Below are positions 57,004 through 64,000 of a stretch of 64,000 nt of DNA, in pieces. The stretch is taken from the NCBI GenBank assembly GCA_963737745.1, contig CAVTTR010000011.1, forward strand, positions 95,633 through 159,632, written 5' to 3'. Position 1 is the first letter of the stretch, and every line of letters begins with the position of its first letter. The notes under the pieces were generated by a model. It was not told where the DNA came from and did not search any database. It was given only the letters and a program-made list of their open reading frames with translations. The stretch is from Bog-473 sp963737745. Its GTDB lineage: Bacteria > Actinomycetota > Acidimicrobiia > Acidimicrobiales > RAAP-2. A program made the translations under genes and the position numbers.

Positions 57004-57872
57004 GCGAGTTCCTCGTGGTGACCGGTATGTCGGGCGCCGGCCGCTCCACGGCGGCGGCGTCCCTCGAAGACCTGGGGTGGTTCGTCATCGACAACCTTCC
57101 CGCCGGGCTGATCCTCAATATGGCCGAGATGATGAACCTGCCCGGCGCCGAGGTCGACCGGGTGGCGCTGGTGATCGGGCGCGGCAGTGGCGCCGGCAGC
57201 GGCGGTTCGGATCACTTCGGCGACCTGCCCGACGTGCTCGAGGCCTTGCGCACCAGTGGCAACCGGGTGCGCGTCTTGTTCCTCGATGCAGGCGACGACG
57301 TACTGGTCCGCCGCTACGAGGGCACCCGCCGGCGCCATCCGTTGGCGGCCCGGGGCGTCGAAGAGTCGATCGCCGACGAGCGGCGCCTGCTGGCCCCGGT
57401 GCGCGACCAGGCGGATCTGTTGATCGACACCGGCGAGCTCAACACCAACCAACTCCGCACGAGAGTGTTGGAAGCGTTCGGCGACGAGGGCGGGGCCTCG
57501 TCCATGCAGACGTCGGTGGTCTCGTTCGGTTACAAGTTCGGCCTCCCGCTCGATGTGGACGTGGTCTTCGACTGCCGGTTCCTCCCCAACCCGTTCTGGA
57601 TCGCCGAACTGCGCCCGTTCAGCGGCCTCGACGAACCGGTGCGCCAGTACGTGTTGTCACAACCCGAGACCAAGGAATTCCTGGACAAGGTGGACGGATT
57701 GCTGAGCGGAATCCTCCCCTCGTTCGAGCGCGAGGGGAAGTCGTACCTGACGATCGCTCTGGGGTGCACCGGAGGGCGGCACCGCTCGGTGGCACTGGCC
57801 GAGGCGCTGGCCGAGCGCTTTGTCGGCCACGGCACCAAGGTGTCGGTCTTCCACCGGGACGTGGAGCGATGA
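57000..57872 (+). CDS. rapZ: RapZ (YvcJ) nucleotide-binding protein
   Basis: 290 residues. The P-loop reads GMSGAGRST, with Arg where Lys is usual, as in other actinobacterial RapZ proteins. 'EDLGWFVIDNLP', 'FLDAGDDVLVRRYEGTRRRHPL' and the C-terminal 'SFGYKFGLPLDVDVVFDCRFLPNPF' and 'IGCTGGRHRSV'-type segments (here LGCTGGRHRS) identify the family. In enteric bacteria RapZ controls glmS through small RNAs; the actinobacterial role is less clear. The start overlaps uvrC by ATGA and the stop overlaps yvcK by ATGA. Confidence 0.94.
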   Translation: MSEFLVVTGMSGAGRSTAAASLEDLGWFVIDNLPAGLILNMAEMMNLPGAEVDRVALVIGRGSGAGSGGSDHFGDLPDVLEALRTSGNRVRVLFLDAGDDVLVRRYEGTRRRHPLAARGVEESIADERRLLAPVRDQADLLIDTGELNTNQLRTRVLEAFGDEGGASSMQTSVVSFGYKFGLPLDVDVVFDCRFLPNPFWIAELRPFSGLDEPVRQYVLSQPETKEFLDKVDGLLSGILPSFEREGKSYLTIALGCTGGRHRSVALAEALAERFVGHGTKVSVFHRDVER

Positions 57873-58735
57873 CGCCCCCGGCGGTGGTGGCGCTCGGCGG
57901 CGGGCACGGGACGGCGGTGACCTTGCAAGCGGCGCGCCGTTATGCCGGCGCGCTGACGGCGGTGGTCTCGGTGGCCGACGACGGGGGCTCGAGCGGACGC
58001 CTGCGCCAGCTCCTCAACGTGGTGGCTCTGGGCGACCTGCGCAAGTGCCTGGTCGCCCTGGCGGCCGAGGACTCGCCGCTGGCCCTGGCCTTCGAGCACC
58101 GCTTCGACGAAGGCGAGTTGGCGGGTCATGCGCTGGGCAACCTGATCCTGGCCGGGCTGGTCGACGCCACCGGCGATCTGGTCGCGGGCGTCAGCGCCGC
58201 GGCCGAGCTGCTGGGCGCCATGGGTGACGTCCTTCCGGCCACGGTGGAGCGGGTGACGCTCAAAGCGGAAGCGAGCGGCGGCCCGGTGGCGGGACAGGTC
58301 GCGGTATCGCATGCGGCCGACATTCAGCTGGTGTCGATCGTGCCGAGAGATGCGGGTCCGCCTCCGCTGGCCATCGAGCGGATTCTGGCGGCCGACCAGA
58401 TCGTCATCGGACCCGGATCGCTCTTCACCAGTGTGTTGGCCGTCGCCGCAGTGGAGGGCATCGCAGATGCCGTGGCTCGCTCGAAGGCCCAGCGCGTCTA
58501 CGTGTGCAATCTGCGTCCCCAGCAGCCCGAGACGGCGGGATTCGATGTCGCGGCCCACTTGGAGGCCCTGAACAGGCATAATGTATTCGTGGACGTTGTT
58601 CTATGTGATACCAGTCAGGGCATGGATTTGGGCGATTTGGGTATTTGGGCCCTGGATATCCCCCTGACAGGAGGGAATGCTCTGGTACACAGTCCTGTCA
58701 GACTGGCGCACGCCCTCGCAAGTCTGCTGGCATAG
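57869..58735 (+). CDS. yvcK: YvcK/CofD-like gluconeogenesis factor
   Basis: 288 residues from ATG 57869. ALGGGHGTAVTL near the N-terminus and 'VADDGGSSGRLR' are the family's nucleotide-binding segments; 'GDLRKCLVAL' and 'IGPGSLFTSVLA' follow. YvcK binds UDP-sugars and affects cell wall and carbon metabolism. It is coupled to rapZ. In most Gram-positives whiA comes next; here gap starts 25 bases later. Confidence 0.93.
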   Translation: MTPPAVVALGGGHGTAVTLQAARRYAGALTAVVSVADDGGSSGRLRQLLNVVALGDLRKCLVALAAEDSPLALAFEHRFDEGELAGHALGNLILAGLVDATGDLVAGVSAAAELLGAMGDVLPATVERVTLKAEASGGPVAGQVAVSHAADIQLVSIVPRDAGPPPLAIERILAADQIVIGPGSLFTSVLAVAAVEGIADAVARSKAQRVYVCNLRPQQPETAGFDVAAHLEALNRHNVFVDVVLCDTSQGMDLGDLGIWALDIPLTGGNALVHSPVRLAHALASLLA

Positions 58736-58760
58736 GAGCCTCAGAGGAAGAAGGTCCAAG

Positions 58761-59777
<1,017 letters not shown>

Positions 59778-59781
59778 CCTG

Positions 59782-60948
59782 GTGAATCCACTGCACGGGT
59801 TGCCGCTCCTCGAGGATCTTCCTGACGTCGAGGGGAAAAGGGTGCTCGTGCGGGTGGACTTCAATGTCCCCCTCCATATCGACATCGATGGCAAGGCCAC
59901 GGTGGCCGATGACTTCCGTATCCGGGCCGCGCTGCCCACCCTGCGCTGGTTGGCCGATCGTGGCGCCGAGGTCGTGGCGTGCTCGCACCTGGGCCGGCCG
60001 GCCGCCACCCCCGACCCGCGCTGGGAGATGGACCCGGTGCGCGAGCGGCTCAGCGCCCTGTGCCCGGGCGTCCAGCTCGGGGAGAACCTCCGTTTCTCGC
60101 CCGGGGAGAAGTCGAATGACCCGGCCTTCGTGGCCTCTCTCATCGAGGGCTTCGACGCCTACGTGGACGAGGCCTTCGGTGTGGCCCACCGACGGCACGC
60201 ATCCATCGTCGGCCCCCCGCAGTTCCTGCCGAGCGCGGCGGGCCGGCGCCTGGCCCGCGAGGTCGAGGTGCTGACCGAAATTCTGGTGCGTCCGGCCCGA
60301 CCCTTTGTCGCCGTGGTGGGCGGGGCCAAGGTGGCCGACAAGATCAAGGTCCTGCGGGCGCTGGCCCGCAAGGTCGACACGCTGATCGTCGGCGGTGGCA
60401 TGGCCTTCACCTTCCTGGCCGCCATGGGGCAGCGGGTCGGAAGCTCGTTGTTGGACGTGGATCACATAGAGGATTGCCGGCAGCTGCTCGACTCGGGACT
60501 CGACATCCGCCTGCCCACCGACATCCGGGCCCTCGAGCCGGGCGGGACGTTCGGCCCCCTGGCGGGGGATCGGGGCGGGGTCAAGATCATTGAGCGGGAC
60601 CTGCCCGACGGGTGGACCGGCCTCGATATCGGCCCCGAATCAGCGGCCGCCTTCGCCGAGGTCGTGCGTCACGCCGGCACCGTCTTGTGGAACGGGCCGC
60701 TGGGCGCTTTTGAGGACCCGCGCTTTGCCGCCGGCACCCGTGAGGTGGCGCTGGCGGTGGCCCAGTGCGAGGGCTTCTCCGTGGTCGGCGGGGGCGACAG
60801 CGCCAGCGCCCTCGAGGAGCTGCACCTGTGCGAGCAGGTCGACTTCCTCTCGACCGGAGGCGGCGCCTCACTCGCCTTCATTGAGCGCGGGGGGGACCTG
60901 CCGGCGCTCGAAGCGCTGCGCGGGGCGCCGAACGCCCCTCGTTCCTAG
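59782..60948 (+). CDS. pgk: Phosphoglycerate kinase
   Basis: 388 residues, GTG start four bases after gap. 'VLVRVDFNVPL', 'CSHLGRP' and 'GENLRFSPGE' form the N-terminal 3-phosphoglycerate domain; 'VVGGAKVADKI', 'LWNGPLGAFE' and 'VVGGGDSASALE' (usual form GGGDSAAA) form the nucleotide domain. It makes ATP from 1,3-bisphosphoglycerate. The stop shares one base with the tpiA start. Confidence 0.97.
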   Translation: MNPLHGLPLLEDLPDVEGKRVLVRVDFNVPLHIDIDGKATVADDFRIRAALPTLRWLADRGAEVVACSHLGRPAATPDPRWEMDPVRERLSALCPGVQLGENLRFSPGEKSNDPAFVASLIEGFDAYVDEAFGVAHRRHASIVGPPQFLPSAAGRRLAREVEVLTEILVRPARPFVAVVGGAKVADKIKVLRALARKVDTLIVGGGMAFTFLAAMGQRVGSSLLDVDHIEDCRQLLDSGLDIRLPTDIRALEPGGTFGPLAGDRGGVKIIERDLPDGWTGLDIGPESAAAFAEVVRHAGTVLWNGPLGAFEDPRFAAGTREVALAVAQCEGFSVVGGGDSASALEELHLCEQVDFLSTGGGASLAFIERGGDLPALEALRGAPNAPRS

Positions 60949-61745
60949 TGGCAGCGGTGAGCGCGCGCCGCCCGCTGATCAGCGGGAACTGGAAGATGCA
61001 CCACGATCACATCGAGGCGCTCCACACGGTGCGCGACCTCGGGCTGCGGATAAAGCCCGAGGACGTCGCCGCCGTCGATGTCTCCGTACACCCGCCCTTC
61101 ACCGACCTGCGCACGGTGCAGACGTTGGTGGAGAAGGAAGGCATCCCGGTCGCATTGGGGGCACAGCACTGCTCCGACGAGGATGCCGGGCCGCGTACCG
61201 GCGAGGTCAGCCCCCGCATGCTGGCCCGTCTCGGCACCCGCTACGTCATCGTCGGCCACTCCGAGCGCCGCACGTTGTTCGGCATGACGGACGCCACGGT
61301 GGCGGCGACGCTGCGGGCGGTGTTGCGACACGACATGACCCCCATCGTGTGCGTGGGGGAGACCGAGGAGGAGCGAGCGGCAGGGCACACCGAGAGCAAA
61401 CTCGAAGAGCAGGTGCTGGCGGCCCTCGAGGGCTTGTCGCCCGAGCTCACCGCCGGCTTGGTGGTCGCCTACGAGCCGCTCTGGGCCATCGGGACGGGGC
61501 AGGCCGCCTCGGCCATGGACGCCGAGGACGCGGCGGTCTTCATCCGCGGCCTGGTGGGCAAGGTGGCGGGTGAGCCGGCGGCCGAGTCGATCCGCATCCA
61601 ATACGGCGGCTCCGTGCAGAGCCAGAACGCCGGCGACCTGATGGCCGAGCCCAACGTGGACGGCCTGCTGGTGGGTGGGGCCAGCCTGGCCGCAGCCAGC
61701 TTCCTTGACATCATTCGCGCCGGCGGCGCCTGCTACCGTTCCTAG
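60948..61745 (+). CDS. tpiA: Triosephosphate isomerase
   Basis: 265 residues from GTG 60948, with 'RRPLISGNWKMHH' at the N-terminus (Lys in NWKM), catalytic His in VGHSERR, catalytic Glu in AYEPLWAIGTG, and 'YGGSVQSQN' near the end. Interconverts triose phosphates. The single-base TAGTG junction with pgk indicates coupling. Confidence 0.97.
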   Translation: MAAVSARRPLISGNWKMHHDHIEALHTVRDLGLRIKPEDVAAVDVSVHPPFTDLRTVQTLVEKEGIPVALGAQHCSDEDAGPRTGEVSPRMLARLGTRYVIVGHSERRTLFGMTDATVAATLRAVLRHDMTPIVCVGETEEERAAGHTESKLEEQVLAALEGLSPELTAGLVVAYEPLWAIGTGQAASAMDAEDAAVFIRGLVGKVAGEPAAESIRIQYGGSVQSQNAGDLMAEPNVDGLLVGGASLAAASFLDIIRAGGACYRS

Positions 61746-61787
61746 GCCGTTCTGGCCGGAACGAATCGTGTTGGAGGATCAGTCTCA

Positions 61788-62024
61788 GTGTCGCTAGCAA
61801 CCTGGATCTACATCGTGGTCGAAGTGGTGGCGGCCCTCGGCTTGATCTTTCTCATCCTCATGCACAGCGGAAAGGGCGGTGGCCTGTCCGACATGTTCGG
61901 TGGGTCCGTCGGCGCGGCCGCGCAGGGCTCCACCGTGGTCGAGCGCAACCTCGACCGCATCACCGTGACCGTCGCCATCATCTTCGCTTTCGCCACCCTC
62001 ACCCTGGATCTTCGACTGCAGTGA
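61788..62024 (+). CDS. secG: Preprotein translocase subunit SecG
   Basis: 78 residues, two hydrophobic helices, with the SecG middle segment 'LMHSGKGGGLSDMFGG'. GGAGGA lies 9 nt before the GTG start. It supports SecYE-dependent protein export in the inner membrane. The stop overlaps the next start (GTGA), and gap-pgk-tpiA-secG is a common actinobacterial order. Confidence 0.93.
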   Translation: MSLATWIYIVVEVVAALGLIFLILMHSGKGGGLSDMFGGSVGAAAQGSTVVERNLDRITVTVAIIFAFATLTLDLRLQ

Positions 62025-63865
62025 CGGACCCGGGTCATCGGCCCGGGTGGCGACGATGTCGACGAAGTCTGGCCCTCTGTAGCGCAGCTCTCGCATTTCT
62101 CGTGGCCCTGGCGGTGGCAGGGCCGGGGATCGCCGCCGCCTCGACCACGAAGGCCACCGTGACCTATGTCGGCGTGGCAGGCGGCTCCATCTCCTTCGGT
62201 ATCACGCAGAGCCCGACCGGATGCAACGACCACACGCCGACGGGGGATTCGCCCGCCACCACCATGCTGTTGGGCGCGGTGCTGCCGAGTGCCTTCGTCA
62301 TAGGCCAAGACGGCAACTCGACGCCACAACCAACCGACCTGATCGAGCAGTCCGAGCTCATCAGCACGAAGCCCCAGAAGGTCGTCTACAGCCTCAACCC
62401 GAAGGCCGTGTGGTCCGACGGGGTGCCGATCACGGCCAAGGACTTCGTCTATGCGTGGAAGGAGCAGCACGGCGACGCGGCGACCGACCCGGCTACTGTC
62501 GCCAGCACCGCCGGCTATGGCGACATCACCTCGGTGAAAGGCAGCAACAAGGGCCGCACGGTCACCGTTGTCTTCCGTCAGCTCTACGCCGACTGGAAGA
62601 TGCTGTTCTCCGATCTGTTGCCCGCGCACATCATGGAAAAGACGGGTTGGAATCCTTCGTGTACCTCGGTCGATCCGGCGATCGACGTGTCCGGTGGTCC
62701 TTTTCGCATCGCCAAGGTCTCCTCCCAACGAATCGTCTTACGCGCCAATCCCAAGTGGTGGGGAACGGCCCCGAACGCGCGTCAGATCACGGTGCACATC
62801 GCATCCAGCACGGCGCAACTGGCTCAGTGGGTGCGCTTCGGTTACGTCCAGGTGGCCCTGCCGGACGCCCTGACCCCGGCGTTCCTGACCGAGGTGACCT
62901 CGTTGCCCCATGTCCAGAGCCAGATAAGTCTGTCGGGTACCGTGCTCCAGCTGGCCCTGGCGAGCGGATCAGGCAGTCAACTGTCACCCGACATCCGCCT
63001 GGCGCTCGCCGTGTCCGTCGATCGCCAGGCTCTGGTGAGCCGGCAGGTGGCGTGGGCTCTCTCGAGCGTGCAGGTGGCCACGAGTCACATCTACGCACAG
63101 GGTGAATCTGGCTACCCGTCGTCGTCCACGACGACGCCCACCACGACGCAGAACGGCGCGCCGACCACGTCGACCTCTACCTCGACGACGGTGGTCGGCC
63201 AGGGAGGGACCGTCAACTTCCCCGTCACGCCCAGCCCCGGACAGGCGGCGTCCCTCATGCTTGCTTCGGGATACTCCCGCACCGCGCCAGGCCCATGGCG
63301 CAACGTGTTCGGGGTCCCGCTCTCGCTGCGCCTGGTGGTGGACGACGGCGATCCATGGGCGCTCGCCGTGGCACCGCAGCTCCAGTCCCAACTCACCAGT
63401 GCCGGCTTCACTGTCTCTCTCATTCCCGAGGCGAGCGCCGTCGCCGCCGGCGCTGTGCTGGCCGACGGTGCGGCGGACCTGGCCCTCATCCCTCGCACAA
63501 CCTCGTCCTTCTTGAGCCAGACCGCAGCGTGGTACTCCGATCTCCTCGGTCCTCCGGGCCAGGACGGATCACAGGACTGGAGTGACTACGACAACACGGC
63601 CTTCGAAAACCTCATGACCAAGGCCTCCGAGCAGCTGAACCCGGCGAAGGCGGCGATCGACTACACCGCTGCCGACGCGCTGCTCTGGCAAGATCTGGTC
63701 TCGCTTCCACTGTTCACTGAACCAACGGCCATGGTGTGGAGCCGCCGGGTGGGTCAAGTGGTTCCCACGCCGACCAGTAACAGCCTCCTCTGGTATGCGC
63801 AGTACTGGGCCGTTCGCGTGCCCGAGAGCACGACGAATACCACCCCGGCGCTTCCCGGACCCTGA
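62021..63865 (+). CDS. Family 5 extracellular solute-binding protein
   Basis: 614 residues. A basic start and hydrophobic helix (about 13-40) ending in GIAAAS is a Sec signal peptide without a lipobox. 'YSLNPKAVWSDGVPITAKDFVYAWK' and 'GGPFRIAKVSSQRIVLRANPKWWG' are typical of SBP_bac_5, the oligopeptide-binding class. A Ser/Thr-rich insertion (about 367-392) interrupts the second lobe and looks like a flexible linker. It is coupled to secG by GTGA. It could serve the dppBCDF transporter 33 kb away, but that is not shown. Confidence 0.87.
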   Translation: MTDPGHRPGWRRCRRSLALCSAALAFLVALAVAGPGIAAASTTKATVTYVGVAGGSISFGITQSPTGCNDHTPTGDSPATTMLLGAVLPSAFVIGQDGNSTPQPTDLIEQSELISTKPQKVVYSLNPKAVWSDGVPITAKDFVYAWKEQHGDAATDPATVASTAGYGDITSVKGSNKGRTVTVVFRQLYADWKMLFSDLLPAHIMEKTGWNPSCTSVDPAIDVSGGPFRIAKVSSQRIVLRANPKWWGTAPNARQITVHIASSTAQLAQWVRFGYVQVALPDALTPAFLTEVTSLPHVQSQISLSGTVLQLALASGSGSQLSPDIRLALAVSVDRQALVSRQVAWALSSVQVATSHIYAQGESGYPSSSTTTPTTTQNGAPTTSTSTSTTVVGQGGTVNFPVTPSPGQAASLMLASGYSRTAPGPWRNVFGVPLSLRLVVDDGDPWALAVAPQLQSQLTSAGFTVSLIPEASAVAAGAVLADGAADLALIPRTTSSFLSQTAAWYSDLLGPPGQDGSQDWSDYDNTAFENLMTKASEQLNPAKAAIDYTAADALLWQDLVSLPLFTEPTAMVWSRRVGQVVPTPTSNSLLWYAQYWAVRVPESTTNTTPALPGP

Positions 63866-63890
63866 CCTCGAGCGCGCTACGCTCTCGAGG
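63866..63890 (+). terminator. Inverted repeat between the binding-protein gene and tRNA-Leu(GAG)
   Basis: CCTCGAG (63866-63872) pairs with CTCGAGG (63884-63890) around an 11-nt loop, directly after the stop codon. There is no U run, so termination would be of an atypical kind. The loop contains TACGCT (63878-63883), a possible -10 box for the tRNA 30 bases downstream. Confidence 0.4.
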
Positions 63891-63912
63891 CGCTCTTCGG
63901 AGTGGCATGCCA

Positions 63913-63999
63913 GTCGGAGTGGCGGAATAGGCAGACGCGCCAGCTTGAGGGGCTGGTGCCCGCAAGGGCGTGGGGGTTCAAGTCCCCCCTCCGACACCA
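63913..63999 (+). tRNA. tRNA-Leu (anticodon GAG)
   Basis: An 87-nt class II tRNA with acceptor stem GTCGGAG/CTCCGAC and encoded CCA. The anticodon stem CCAGC/GCTGG encloses TTGAGGG, giving GAG. A long variable arm and T arm GGGGGTTCAAGTCCCCC are present. It is complete, ending one base before the window edge. Confidence 0.96.
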
Positions 64000-64000
64000 T

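Noticed and set aside
57000..57040. Defective Walker A in RapZ (Arg instead of Lys)
   Set aside because: From memory of the family, GAGRST is the normal form in actinobacterial RapZ, so it is not an anomaly.

Overview
The window is high-GC DNA from an actinobacterium, most likely class Acidimicrobiia (inference). The support is actinobacterial gene order (uvrB-uvrA, uvrC-rapZ-yvcK-gap-pgk-tpiA-secG), an F420-type nitroreductase homologue, a PdtaR-type ANTAR response regulator, a DUF222/HNH protein, an AftD-like arabinofuranosyltransferase homologue, a four-domain S1 protein, and many start codons sitting 6-9 nt behind a TANNNT box (leaderless transcription). No phage, IS element, plasmid gene or CRISPR array was seen.

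Layout. 1-5370: end of a YgfZ-like gene, two small membrane proteins, an F420-type nitroreductase homologue, and a trpC-trpF-trpB-trpA operon. 5371-9891: a six-unit 19-bp tandem repeat before a PRC-barrel gene, then a type II fatty-acid operon (fabD-fabG-acpP-fabF, no fabH) whose FabD carries a biotinyl-like tail. 9892-19494: a cyclic-di-GMP and exopolysaccharide block. An EAL-GAF protein and a GGDEF-EAL protein diverge; beyond them a four-gene operon encodes a cellulose-synthase-like GT2, a PilZ protein, a signal-peptidase-I homologue that has lost both catalytic residues, and a GH12-like lipoprotein. 19503-26103: tRNA-Leu(CAA), menC, pdtaR, polA, rpsA. 26077-29850: dppBCDF-type ABC transporter without an adjacent binding protein. 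29904-46899: a cell-surface glycan cluster (two GT-C enzymes, a PIG-V-like enzyme, a flavoprotein, a flippase, GT2 plus DUF2304, GT4, two acyltransferases, an AftD-like giant). 46972-63999: coaE, DUF222/HNH, uvrB, uvrA, nadA, uvrC, rapZ, yvcK, gap, pgk, tpiA, secG, a family 5 solute-binding protein and tRNA-Leu(GAG). whiA, usual between yvcK and gap in Gram-positives, is missing.

How they work together (inference). The GGDEF-EAL and EAL-GAF proteins would set cyclic-di-GMP, which the PilZ protein would read to control the adjacent processive glycosyltransferase, with the GH12-like protein trimming a beta-glucan outside the cell. The larger glycan cluster would build, flip and acylate a second surface polymer.

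Caution on sequence quality. Thirteen genes are split by a single frameshift each, and polA seems to hold two compensating shifts. Both sides of each break stay well conserved, and several hits are in housekeeping genes. Unpolished single-base indels are the simplest explanation, so these genes are given as single CDS with the break position noted.
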